Assembly: GCA_963704335.1 (NCBI GenBank)
Contig: OY969889.1
Location: 2,976,001 to 3,040,000, forward strand
Length of the DNA stretch: 64,000 nt
From: PALSA-612 sp963704335
Lineage (GTDB): Bacteria > Actinomycetota > Thermoleophilia > Gaiellales > Gaiellaceae
Reading direction: 5' to 3'
Every line of letters starts with the position of its first letter. Within the stretch, counting starts at the first letter, position 1. The notes beneath the pieces are model-generated. The model saw only the letters and a program-made list of their open reading frames with translations. It made no database searches and was not told where the DNA came from. Of this stretch, positions 44,809-52,636 are shown piece after piece. The position numbers were made by a program, and so were the translations under genes.

Positions 44809-44835
44809 TGTCCCAGGGACAGTCCCTGTGGGACG
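44809..44835. repeat. REP-like nested palindrome
   Basis: Outer arms GTCCCA (44810-44815) and TGGGAC (44829-44834) enclose the inner palindrome GGGACAGTCCC (44816-44826). The 14-mer 44816-44829 recurs inverted at 30199-30212. It lies between the smc start and the dsrE-like stop. Confidence 0.55.
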
Positions 44836-44836
44836 A

Positions 44837-45187
44837 CTAGTAGCTGAGAACGCGATCATGCTCGAGCGTAAGCTCGACGAGCCGCGCAGGCATCGCGGGC
44901 TCCGCCTTTCCCTCTAGCGATACCTCCCGCGCTTGTGAAGACATGCCAGACGCGTAGATCGTCGCGCCACCAGCAACGACGGCGTCGAACGACTCGCGCA
45001 GACTCCCAGTGCCGACGCCGTGGACGGCGTCGAGCGTGGCATCTCGGAGCAATTGCACTCCGTCTCCGGCGAGGAAGAGCGAGACCTCGTGGCCGCCGTC
45101 GAGCGCAGCCTTCGCGACTAGGAACGCCAGCGCCGCCCTGGTCGGCTGCTCCGGGCCGCACGTGACATGGAGGAGGAGCTTTGCCAT
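44837..45187 (-). CDS. DsrE/DsrF-like family protein
   Basis: 116 residues from ATG at 45187. Rossmann-like DsrE fold with LLLHVTCGPEQPTRAALAFLVAKAALDGGHEVSLFLAGDGVQLL, followed by a short C-terminal half. Family members relay persulfide sulfur, but the usual active cysteine is not clearly conserved here (one Cys, in HVTCGP). Sits between rnc and smc, probably in the same transcript. Confidence 0.8.
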   Translation of the reverse strand: MAKLLLHVTCGPEQPTRAALAFLVAKAALDGGHEVSLFLAGDGVQLLRDATLDAVHGVGTGSLRESFDAVVAGGATIYASGMSSQAREVSLEGKAEPAMPARLVELTLEHDRVLSY

Positions 45188-45198
45188 CGGGCCGGAGT

Positions 45199-45837
45199 CT
45201 ATGACGTAGCCTCGAGAGCCGCGAGCGCCTCGGCTGCGGCCGCCTGCTGGGCCTCCTTCTTCGAGCGGCCGATGCCAAGCCCACGCGGCACGCCGGCGAC
45301 GAGCGCCTCGCAGGTGAACCGTCGCGCATGAGCAGGCCCCTGGACCTCGACGACGTTGTAGGTCACCTTCCATCCCTGCTTCGCGGCCTGCTCCTGCAGC
45401 CGGGTCTTGAAGTCGCCGGGAGTGTGCAGAGCCTCGTCGATCTGTTTTTCGAAAGCGCCGAGCACGGCCGGCCCAACGGCATCCAGGCCGTACTCGAGCA
45501 CGAGCGCGGCGATCGCCGACTCGATCAGCGCCGCGAGCACGTTGTCCGAGCGGCGGAGATCGTCCGTCAGCTCGAACTGCTGGGCGAACATCCGGTCGAT
45601 CCCGATCTCGCGGGCCACCGCGGCACAGCTGCGCCGGGAGACGACCGCCGAGCGCAGTTGCGAGAGCTCCCCCTCGGCCGCCTGCGGATAGCGGTCGAAG
45701 AGCGCTCGCGCGACCACCAGCCCAAGGACGCTGTCGCCGAGAAACTCGAGCCGCTCGTACGACTCCGACCGCTCGCTGACGCGAGACGGGTGCATGAACA
45801 CCTGCGCGAGCCGCTCCGCCGGGAGCGTCTCGATCAA
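45199..45837 (-). CDS. rnc: Ribonuclease III
   Basis: 212 residues from TTG at 45837. Catalytic signature ERLEFLGDSVLGLVV, second site residues ALIESAIAALVLEYG, and a C-terminal dsRNA-binding domain (DFKTRLQEQAAKQGWKVTYNVVE ... GIGRSKKEAQQAAAAEAL). Processes rRNA and dsRNA. Lies 35 nt downstream of acpP, in the standard order acpP-rnc-smc. Confidence 0.94.
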   Translation of the reverse strand: MIETLPAERLAQVFMHPSRVSERSESYERLEFLGDSVLGLVVARALFDRYPQAAEGELSQLRSAVVSRRSCAAVAREIGIDRMFAQQFELTDDLRRSDNVLAALIESAIAALVLEYGLDAVGPAVLGAFEKQIDEALHTPGDFKTRLQEQAAKQGWKVTYNVVEVQGPAHARRFTCEALVAGVPRGLGIGRSKKEAQQAAAAEALAALEATS

Positions 45838-45871
45838 CGAGACGAGGGTCCCGGCCTGGGCGGCCGGCTCG

Positions 45872-46117
45872 TTACTGGTGCTCGGTGACGTAGTCGACGG
45901 CCTGCCCGACAGTCATCAGCTTCTGGGCATCCTCGTCGGAGATCTTGATCCCGAACTGGTCTTCGAGCTCCATGATCAACTCGACGAGATCGAGCGAGTC
46001 GGCATCGAGATCCTCCTGGAACGATGCGGCATCGTTCACGTCGCCTTCCTCAACGCCGAGCTGCTCCACCAGCACTGACTTCACACGCTCGAACACTTCA
46101 TCGCGCGACGCTGCCAT
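45872..46117 (-). CDS. acpP: Acyl carrier protein
   Basis: 81 residues from ATG at 46117, with AGAGAGG before it. The phosphopantetheine serine is in DLDADSLDLVELIMELEDQF; the rest is a normal acidic four-helix ACP. Carries acyl chains in fatty-acid synthesis. Preceded by plsX, followed by rnc. Confidence 0.96.
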   Translation of the reverse strand: MAASRDEVFERVKSVLVEQLGVEEGDVNDAASFQEDLDADSLDLVELIMELEDQFGIKISDEDAQKLMTVGQAVDYVTEHQ

Positions 46118-46127
46118 GTCACCTCTC

Positions 46128-47141
46128 TTAACCGTCGGATTCTGCGGGAGCGAGGATGCTAACACGGTCTCCCGGCGCTTCATGGCCAAGCCGCTCGCCG
46201 AGTTTCGCCACCACGCCGTGCTCGACGCCGCGCGCAGCCAGCCGAATCGCGTTCGCGATCGCTACGCGCGAGGAGTTGCCGTGCGCGATGACGACGAGCC
46301 CGCGCAATCCGAGCAAGTATGCGCCGCCGTGGACCTCCGGATCGAGCCGGCCGCGCAGCCGCCTCGCGGCCGGCCTGATCAGCAGCCCGCCGAGCTTGCC
46401 GCGCAACGTTCGCTCGATCTCCGCCCGAAAGCCATCGAAGACCGAGAGGATCGTGCCCTCGAGCAGCTTCAGCGACACGTTGCCGGTGAAGCCGTCGGTC
46501 ACGACGACGTCCGCCGCTCCTTCCAGCAGCCAGCGGCTCTCCACGTTCCCCTTGAATCGCAGGTCGCTCTCCGCGAGCAGCCGGTGTGCGTCCTGCGTCG
46601 CCTGGTTGCCCTTCGCGGCCTCTTCGCCGATCGAGAGCAGGCCGACCTCCGGTTCGTCTATCCCGAGGATCTCCTCGGCGAAGATCGCGCCCATCGTCGC
46701 GAACTGGAGCAGGTGCTCGGGCCGCGACTCGGCGTTCGCACCGGCGTCGATCAGCACCGACGGCCCGCGCACGGACGGGATGACGACGGCGATCGCCGGC
46801 CGCATCACGCCGCGTAGCCGCCGGATCTCCAGCAGGGAAGCGGCGAGCATTGCGCCGGTGTTCCCCGCCGAGACGACCGCAGCCGCGTCGCCGCGCCCGA
46901 CCGAGCGGCACGCGGCGACGAGCGAGCTCCCGGGCTTGCCGCGAACGGCCTCGGCCGGCTTCTCGTGCATCTCGATCTCCTGCGTCGTCTCGACGAGCTC
47001 GAGCCCGGCGCCATCGATCGACGAGGGGCCGAAGAGCACCGGCTGAACGGAGTCCGACCGCGCTTCGAGCGCGCCCGCGACGATCTCTTCGGGCGCACGG
47101 TCGCCGCCGAGCGTGTCGACGGCCACACGGGTGGGCTGCAT
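46128..47141 (-). CDS. plsX: Phosphate acyltransferase PlsX
   Basis: 337 residues. VAVDTLGGDRAPEEIV at the N-terminus, VVSAGNTGAMLAASL, VLIDAGANAESRPEHLLQFA, VVVTDGFTGNVSLKLLEG and GGAYLLGLRGLVVIAHGNSS are diagnostic. Makes acyl-phosphate from acyl-ACP for phospholipid synthesis. 4 nt after rpmF and 10 nt before acpP. Confidence 0.95.
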   Translation of the reverse strand: MQPTRVAVDTLGGDRAPEEIVAGALEARSDSVQPVLFGPSSIDGAGLELVETTQEIEMHEKPAEAVRGKPGSSLVAACRSVGRGDAAAVVSAGNTGAMLAASLLEIRRLRGVMRPAIAVVIPSVRGPSVLIDAGANAESRPEHLLQFATMGAIFAEEILGIDEPEVGLLSIGEEAAKGNQATQDAHRLLAESDLRFKGNVESRWLLEGAADVVVTDGFTGNVSLKLLEGTILSVFDGFRAEIERTLRGKLGGLLIRPAARRLRGRLDPEVHGGAYLLGLRGLVVIAHGNSSRVAIANAIRLAARGVEHGVVAKLGERLGHEAPGDRVSILAPAESDG

Positions 47142-47145
47142 CTAC

Positions 47146-47334
47146 CTAGGTGGTAGGCGCGCGCAGGGGCTCGACCTCACGCCCACGGTACGTCTTGCAC
47201 GTGGGGCACATGCGGTGAGACTCCTTGGGCTGGCCGCAGACAGGGCAGACGGAGAGGCGAGGTGCCTCGATCTTGTGCTGCGCGCGACGCTTGTCGCGCC
47301 GCGACTTCGACGTCTTTCTCTTCGGGACAGCCAT
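47146..47334 (-). CDS. rpmF: 50S ribosomal protein L32
   Basis: 62 residues, MAVPKRKTSKSRRDKRRAQHK, with zinc knuckles CPVCGQPK and CPTCKTYRG retained (the C+ form). A transporter gene separates it from yceD, its usual neighbour. Confidence 0.96.
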   Translation of the reverse strand: MAVPKRKTSKSRRDKRRAQHKIEAPRLSVCPVCGQPKESHRMCPTCKTYRGREVEPLRAPTT

Positions 47335-47341
47335 TTGCGGC

Positions 47342-48787
47342 CTAGGAGTCTAGCCCAACGTCCGCGCTCGCCGGCTGTCCATCCTCCATCACGAGGTCTT
47401 CGCGCTTGAGGGCGAAGAGCGTGACGATCACGCCGAGGATGGCGAAGCCGGCCGCGACCCAGAAGGCCAACGAGAAGCCGTCGGTCAGCGCGTCGAGTTG
47501 CGCGACTCCGTCCTCGATGAGGTTGTCGCTCCGTGTCGTGGAGACGCTGATGAGGATGGCGAGACCGATCGCTCCGCCGATCTGCTGATTCGTGTTGATG
47601 AGGCCCGACTGCAGTCCGGCTTCCTCTCCCGTCGCTCCGGACAGGGCCGCGATGGACACGGGCACGAACGAGAAGCCGAGCCCGACTCCGATCAGGAAGA
47701 AGCCGGGAAGGAGGTCGGCGGCGTACGAGCCGTCCACCGAGATCTGCGTGAACCAGATGAGCCCGGCTGCGAGCAGCGCCATGCCCGCGGCCAGCACGGG
47801 TTTCACGCCCGCCTTCGTGGTGAGCGCCTGCGCCACACCCGACGCGACGACAGCCGTCAGCGCAACTGCCAGGTAGCCGACACCGGTCTCGAGCGCCGAG
47901 AAGCCGAGCACGATCTGCATATAAAGAGACAGCAGGTAGAACATCCCGAAGACGGCCACGCCGAGGATCAGTCCGACGCCGTTCGCGGCACTCAGCGTTC
48001 GCCGGCGGAAGATGCCGAGCGGCACCAGCGGCGAGCGCGACCGAAGCTCGATGAGGATGAATGCCGTCGAGAGCAAGGCCCAGCCGACGAGCGAGAGGAT
48101 CACCTCGGGCGACGTCCAGCCCTCCGTCGGCGCGCGCGTAAGCGCGAAGACGAAGAGGATGAGACCGGCTGTGACCGTCGTAGCACCCCACGCGTCGAAG
48201 TGGCGCGCCAGGCCGGGAGCCTTGCTCTCGGCCACGAAGCGTCGCACGAAGAACAGCGCGCCCACGCCGATCGGCACGTTGACGAAGAAGACCCACTCCC
48301 AGCCCACGTACTCCGTGAGGATCCCGCCGAGCAGGACGCCGATCGCCGCGCCCGAGCCGGCGATGGCGCCGAGCACGCCCAGAGCCTTGTTCCGCTCACT
48401 GCCCTCCTCGAACGTCACGGTCGTGATCGAGAAAACCGATGGGGAGAGGATCGCCGCGGCTGCACCCTGGAGCATGCGCGAGATCACGAGCACTTCGGCC
48501 GACCACGCCAGCCCGCAGAGCAATGAGAACGCCGAGAAGGCCGCGAGACCGACCATGAAGATGATGCGGCGGCCGAGGATGTCACCGGCCCGCCCGCCGA
48601 GCAGCAGGAAGCCGCCGAACGTCAGCGCATAGCCCGAGACCACCCACTGCAGTCCGTTCTCGGAGAAGTCGAGATCCTCCTGGATCGAAGGCAGCGCCAC
48701 GTTCACGATCGAGACGTCGAGGATCACCATCAGATAGGCGATGCCGAGCACCGCCAGGGCCTTCCAGCGTCGAGGGTCAGCCGTCAT
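47342..48787 (-). CDS. DHA2/EmrB-QacA-type MFS exporter
   Basis: 481 residues, 14 predicted membrane helices. Motif C-like and family sequences: LDVSIVNVALPSIQEDL, GGRAGDILGRRIIFMVGL, ISRMLQGAAAAILSPSVFS and WVFFVNVPIGVGALFFV. Likely drug/proton antiporter. It is wedged between yceD and rpmF: its ATG overlaps the yceD stop (ATGA) and 7 nt separate it from rpmF, so it is expressed with ribosomal and lipid genes. Confidence 0.92.
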   Translation of the reverse strand: MTADPRRWKALAVLGIAYLMVILDVSIVNVALPSIQEDLDFSENGLQWVVSGYALTFGGFLLLGGRAGDILGRRIIFMVGLAAFSAFSLLCGLAWSAEVLVISRMLQGAAAAILSPSVFSITTVTFEEGSERNKALGVLGAIAGSGAAIGVLLGGILTEYVGWEWVFFVNVPIGVGALFFVRRFVAESKAPGLARHFDAWGATTVTAGLILFVFALTRAPTEGWTSPEVILSLVGWALLSTAFILIELRSRSPLVPLGIFRRRTLSAANGVGLILGVAVFGMFYLLSLYMQIVLGFSALETGVGYLAVALTAVVASGVAQALTTKAGVKPVLAAGMALLAAGLIWFTQISVDGSYAADLLPGFFLIGVGLGFSFVPVSIAALSGATGEEAGLQSGLINTNQQIGGAIGLAILISVSTTRSDNLIEDGVAQLDALTDGFSLAFWVAAGFAILGVIVTLFALKREDLVMEDGQPASADVGLDS

Positions 48788-49296
48788 TGGAGGGAGTCTC
48801 GCAATTCGGCGAGGCCCGCCCAGCGAGGATCGATCTCCTCGCCCTCGTGGCCGTGTGGCTCGCGGTTGAGGTTCTTGCCGCAGACCGGACAGAGACCGGC
48901 GCAGTCCTCACGGCAGAGGATCTTGTCCGGCAGCGCGAGCACGATCGAGTCGCGCCCCCAAGCGGAGAGGTCGAGGCTGCCCTTGGCCACATAGACGGAC
49001 TCGAGCTCTTCGTCCCCCTGCGGGTCTTCTGCCTGGTACTCGCGGACGTCGATCGGCTGGTCGAACGAGGCGTCGTCGAGGCAGCGGTAACACGGGCCGT
49101 GCAGCTGCGTCGTGAGCCGGAGCCTGAGGGCCGTCCCCGTCGCAGCCCGCGTCACCGTTAGCTGGGCGGGTACGAGCTCGGGCACCGCTGCGTAGCGCTG
49201 GCCGCCCAGCTCGAGCGGTGCGATGGCCACCTCGTGCTCGTCGGTGAGCTCTTCGCCGGGCCGCAGCCCAAGGCGGCGAAGGTCAACCGTAGTCAT
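48784..49296 (-). CDS. YceD/DUF177 family protein
   Basis: 170 residues. DUF177 hallmark HGPCYRCLDDASFDQPIDVREY in the middle and the zinc tail LCREDCAGLCPVCGKNLNREPHGH, where four cysteines probably bind zinc. YceD homologues are linked to 23S rRNA maturation in plants and bacteria. It normally precedes rpmF; here an MFS gene intervenes. Confidence 0.92.
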   Translation of the reverse strand: MTTVDLRRLGLRPGEELTDEHEVAIAPLELGGQRYAAVPELVPAQLTVTRAATGTALRLRLTTQLHGPCYRCLDDASFDQPIDVREYQAEDPQGDEELESVYVAKGSLDLSAWGRDSIVLALPDKILCREDCAGLCPVCGKNLNREPHGHEGEEIDPRWAGLAELRDSLQ

Positions 49297-49309
49297 AGGG
49301 CCAGCGTAA

Positions 49310-50248
49310 CTACTGGGCGCGGACCGGGGCCGCCGCCGGCAGCGTGCTGGAGCGCACTTTCGAAGGCGTCACGATCAGCGCCACGGCGCCGAGGATGATC
49401 GCGCCGGCGGCGAGCGTGCGCACCGAAAGCGGCTCGCTCAGCACGAGCCAGCCGAGGAAGACGGCCACGACGGGATTGACGTAGGCGTACGTCGAGACGA
49501 CGCTCATCGGCGCCACGCGGAGCAGCCAGACATAGGCCGAGAAGGCCAGCCAGGAGCCGATGACGATGAGATAAACCATCGCCAGTACGGAAGTCAGCGA
49601 GACATGACCGACTTCGGTCAGCTCGCCGGACGCTCCTGCCACCAGCATGAGCAGCATCCCACCGGCGAACATCTGCATGGCCGACGAGACGAGGGGCCTC
49701 CGCGGCAGGGACGCGCGCCGCGCGACCAGCGAGCCCGCCGCCCAAGCGGCGCCCGAGACGAGCAGCGCGGCCGCCCCTAGCGCGTCGATGCGGCTCGGCC
49801 CAGACGGCCACGCCAGGAGCGCCACGCCGCCGAAGCCGACGAGCAGCCCGAGCAGGGTCGAGCGCGACAGACCCTGGCCGTTCGCGACACGGTCGAAGAG
49901 CGCCATCCAGAGCGGCACGGCAGCAATCAGCAGCGCCGCGATTCCCGTGTCGACACGCGTCTCCGACCAGGCAACGAGCGAGTTGCCGCCCACGAACAAC
50001 AGTGCTCCAACGACGATGGCAGCCGCCCACTGGCGCCGCCCGGGGCGGTCACCCGTTACGTCCCCGCGCCGTATGGCCCAGACGTAGAGCAGCCCGCCGG
50101 CGATCACGAACCGGATCCCCATCGACAGGAAGACCGGGATCGTGTCGATCGCGAGCAGGATGCCGAGGTACGTGGAACCCCAGACCACGTACACGACGGC
50201 GAGGGCCGCCCAGACCCTCGCCGGGCTCACGCCTTTGGCTAGGTCCAA
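49310..50248 (-). CDS. EamA/DMT-family transporter
   Basis: 312 residues from TTG at 50248, which starts 1 nt after the stop of a 39-residue ORF; GTG 50230 and 50302 are alternatives. Ten membrane helices in two EamA repeats, with VVYVVWGSTYLGI opening the first and IDALGAAALLVSGAAWAAGSL the second. Probably exports amino acids or other metabolites. Divergent from a LysR regulator that is its probable controller. Confidence 0.88.
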   Translation of the reverse strand: MDLAKGVSPARVWAALAVVYVVWGSTYLGILLAIDTIPVFLSMGIRFVIAGGLLYVWAIRRGDVTGDRPGRRQWAAAIVVGALLFVGGNSLVAWSETRVDTGIAALLIAAVPLWMALFDRVANGQGLSRSTLLGLLVGFGGVALLAWPSGPSRIDALGAAALLVSGAAWAAGSLVARRASLPRRPLVSSAMQMFAGGMLLMLVAGASGELTEVGHVSLTSVLAMVYLIVIGSWLAFSAYVWLLRVAPMSVVSTYAYVNPVVAVFLGWLVLSEPLSVRTLAAGAIILGAVALIVTPSKVRSSTLPAAAPVRAQ

Positions 50249-50249
50249 G

Positions 50250-50369
50250 CTAGCGCTTCGACCACCAGCCCCGCCGGTCGCGATCGTCGAGATCGCCCGC
50301 ACGGGTCAGGAGTGGAGCCAGCGCCGCCAAGGCGGCTACGACGAGAATGACGGTCAACCCGATGCTCAT
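50250..50369 (-). CDS. 39-residue membrane peptide ahead of the EamA transporter
   Basis: ATG at 50369 with AGAGGG about 15 nt upstream. One hydrophobic helix (MSIGLTVILVVAALAALAPL) is followed by a charged tail with DLDDRDRRGWW. The stop TAG precedes the transporter TTG by 1 nt, so it may serve as a translational coupler or as a small transporter partner. Confidence 0.5.
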   Translation of the reverse strand: MSIGLTVILVVAALAALAPLLTRAGDLDDRDRRGWWSKR

Positions 50370-50389
50370 GCAGCCAGTCTGGCGCCCTC

Positions 50390-50418
50390 TTGTCCATTAG
50401 CGCAAGTCTTGTTATCGT
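50390..50418 (+). promoter_or_regulatory. Promoter TTGTCC-17-TATCGT for the lysR gene
   Basis: TTGTCC (50390-50395) and TATCGT (50413-50418), 17-bp spacing; the predicted start is a few bases before the ATG at 50430. AT-rich near-palindromic TATTGATCGATCA follows and could bind LysR itself. Confidence 0.5.
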
Positions 50419-50429
50419 ATTGATCGATC

Positions 50430-51362
50430 ATGCAGACTGATAGTTGGCTCGGTGTTGAAGTGCGGCATCTGCTCGCCCTCCAGGCGGTAGCGGAGGAGGG
50501 ATCGTTCGGCCGCGCCGCGAGGAGCCTCGGCTACACGCAGTCGGCGATCTCGCAGCAGATCGCGGCGCTCGAGCGCATCGTCGGGCAGCGTCTGATCGAC
50601 CGCCCGGGAGGCCCCCGCCCGGTCACGCTGACCGATGCGGGCACGCTGCTGCTCACACACGCACGCGCCATCAACGCACGCTTGGCCGCTGCGCAAGCCG
50701 ACCTCGATGCCTTCGGCAACGGCGACTCCGGCCCGCTCAGCGTCGGCACGTACCAGTCGGTCGGCGCCCGCGTCCTCCCCACGCTGCTGGCCTCCTTCCG
50801 CGCCGAGTGGCCAAGGGTCGACGTTCGGCTCGTCGAGTCCGCCGATGACCGTGAGCTGCTCGAGCTCGTCGAACGCGGAGACATCGACCTCAGCTTCTGC
50901 GTATTTCCGCTCGACGGCGGCCCGTTCGAGTCGGTCGAGCTGATGCGCGACCCCTACGTGCTGGTCGTACCCGCAAGCTCGCCGCTCCTCGACCGAGACA
51001 AGACGCCGACGCTGCGCGAGATTCTCGAGCTGCCGCTCATCAGCTACCGCACGTGTCGCACGACCCACCGCGTCGAAGAGCGGCTGCGGCTGGCCGGCCG
51101 CGAGCCGGAGGTCGTCTTCCGCTCGGATGACAACGGCACGCTCCAGGCGATGGTGGCCGCCGGCGTGGGCGTCGCGCTCGTGCCGCGGCTCACCGTCGAT
51201 CCCGCAGACAAGTCGATCGCGGTTATCGATCTCGGCGACCGCGTTCCACCGCGAATCATCGGCGTGGCCTGGCACGCAGACCGCCAGTTGACGCCCGCAG
51301 CGCAGATGTTTATTCAGGCTGCCGAGGAGGTATGCCGCTCGAAGGAGCTTGCCGCAGCGTGA
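50430..51362 (+). CDS. LysR-family transcriptional regulator
   Basis: 310 residues. Winged helix with LLALQAVAEEGSFGRAARSLGYTQSAISQQIAALE, then a periplasmic-binding-type effector domain (SVGTYQSVGARVLPTLLASF, LMRDPYVLVVPASSPL, MVAAGVGVALVPRL). Divergent from the EamA transporter, separated by 180 nt that also contain the small ORF; autoregulation and control of the exporter are the standard inference. Confidence 0.93.
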   Translation: MQTDSWLGVEVRHLLALQAVAEEGSFGRAARSLGYTQSAISQQIAALERIVGQRLIDRPGGPRPVTLTDAGTLLLTHARAINARLAAAQADLDAFGNGDSGPLSVGTYQSVGARVLPTLLASFRAEWPRVDVRLVESADDRELLELVERGDIDLSFCVFPLDGGPFESVELMRDPYVLVVPASSPLLDRDKTPTLREILELPLISYRTCRTTHRVEERLRLAGREPEVVFRSDDNGTLQAMVAAGVGVALVPRLTVDPADKSIAVIDLGDRVPPRIIGVAWHADRQLTPAAQMFIQAAEEVCRSKELAAA

Positions 51363-51368
51363 CCGAAT

Positions 51369-51653
51369 ATGGGAATGGCGAGGACTACCGATGCGTTTTT
51401 CCAATTGATGCCACGTTTGCTTGAAATCAAAAGACAGATTCAGCGCCTGTCCGACGACCGGCGCGAGCTTCTACACGCCCTCTCAGAGGGTCACGACTCC
51501 GCGCTTGTCGCTCAGCGACAGGAGATCGACGAGCGTCTCGCCGAGTTGTGGGACGCCTACCGCGCCGAGCGCGCGCGCGTCCGCTTCGGCGAGCGCGACA
51601 TCATCATCGCCCGGGCGCGTCACGAAGAGCGCCTCGAGCGCGCAGCCGCCTAG
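51369..51653 (+). CDS. 94-residue coiled-coil protein, unknown
   Basis: From ATG 51369 (or 51375). Almost entirely helical with heptad-like charge pattern (LLEIKRQIQRLSDDRRELLHAL, RQEIDERLAELWDAYRAERARV). No membrane segment, no motif. 6 nt after lysR, so probably in the same transcript. Confidence 0.65.
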   Translation: MGMARTTDAFFQLMPRLLEIKRQIQRLSDDRRELLHALSEGHDSALVAQRQEIDERLAELWDAYRAERARVRFGERDIIIARARHEERLERAAA

Positions 51654-51698
51654 GAAGCCGCAAGAGAATCTGCCGCCGTCCCTACAATGGGACGGCTC

Positions 51699-51771
51699 GG
51701 GGCGTTAGCTCAGCTGGGAGAGCGCCGGCTTTGCAAGCCGGAGGTCGCCGGTTCGATCCCGGCACGCTCCA
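51699..51771 (+). tRNA. tRNA-Ala(UGC)
   Basis: 73 nt. Acceptor GGGGCGT pairs with ACGCTCC, discriminator A. Stem CCGGC, loop TTTGCAA, stem GCCGG gives anticodon TGC. Regular D arm GCTC-GAGC. No encoded CCA. A second tRNA-Ala(UGC) of different sequence lies in the array at 61095. Confidence 0.98.
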
Positions 51772-51776
51772 CTGGA

Positions 51777-51802
51777 GAAGTCCCTGTCTAAGCGGGGACT
51801 TC
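51777..51802 (+). terminator. Hairpin downstream of tRNA-Ala
   Basis: GAAGTCCC (51777-51784) pairs with GGGACTTC (51795-51802), 10-nt loop, no U tract. The stretch 51803-51862 holds no gene. Confidence 0.5.
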
Positions 51803-51862
51803 CGTGCGAAGTCTTCGCGAGCAGGCTCTAGCCGAACATGAGCGCCTAGGCTCGCGCAGTAC

Positions 51863-52636
51863 TCACCAGACTTCCTGTTCACACGGGGTCCCGTGCCCCG
51901 TCGGCCGGTCCCACGTCACGAAGAAAACGGGGCCAAGCGCTACCCCCGGCACGAACGGGGGCGGGTCCGTTATCCCGAAGTCCGCCGTCTCGATGCCGAA
52001 GTGCGCGGGAGCGTAGGCGTTTGGCGGCCGAGCGTCCATCTCGAGCAGCCCCATGTGCATGTAGGAAGCGGCAACAAGCTGCGAACAGAAGTACGTGCCG
52101 AAATGGAGCGTTGTCCCTTGCTGGCCGGCGTAAAAGTTTGCGGCCAGCCGGTGGTACAAGCGATCTGTGGGAAAGGGTAGACCGTCGACACGATTGATGA
52201 ACTTCCGCAAGGCCGTGAACTGTTCGGTCGTCGCGCGCGGCGTCAGCCGGCGGGCCCAGAACCCGCGGACGCCGTCCTCGGGGAGAACCAGGGTCGCGTA
52301 GTAGGCGAGGACCTCGTCGAGCATCGACACGCGACACCCAGGGTGCACGGGCGAGCAGCCGTAGAGCCTGTTGTCTTTATCGCGGGCGTACGGGTCCAGA
52401 AAGCAGTCCCCGCCACCCGGGGCGTCCCAGAGGAGTTTGACGTCGTCCTTGATGACCATGCCCAGGTGCGAGTACGGGGGCAAGCCCGCCCACTCCGAGA
52501 GCTTCGCGATCGCCTTGCCTACTGGCGTTGTGGTCTGGAGGAAGATCAGATCGCCGGTAGCGAGCTTCGACTGGACGGCGGAATAGCACACGGCCCGCTC
52601 CCTCGACGGCAGCATCCTCAGGCCGTCACTCCCCAT
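51863..52636 (-). CDS. YiiX/YebB-like permuted NlpC/P60 papain-fold hydrolase
   Basis: 257 residues from ATG at 52636 (52615 alternative). The permuted papain order is visible: histidine first in ATGDLIFLQTTT ... PYSHLGMVIKDD, catalytic cysteine late in FGTYFCSQLVAASYMHMG. No signal peptide is evident. Such proteins are lipid- or peptide-directed acyl hydrolases/transferases; substrate unknown. Overlaps the upstream cyclase-TPR gene by 11 nt, suggesting linked expression. Confidence 0.75.
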   Translation of the reverse strand: MGSDGLRMLPSRERAVCYSAVQSKLATGDLIFLQTTTPVGKAIAKLSEWAGLPPYSHLGMVIKDDVKLLWDAPGGGDCFLDPYARDKDNRLYGCSPVHPGCRVSMLDEVLAYYATLVLPEDGVRGFWARRLTPRATTEQFTALRKFINRVDGLPFPTDRLYHRLAANFYAGQQGTTLHFGTYFCSQLVAASYMHMGLLEMDARPPNAYAPAHFGIETADFGITDPPPFVPGVALGPVFFVTWDRPTGHGTPCEQEVW

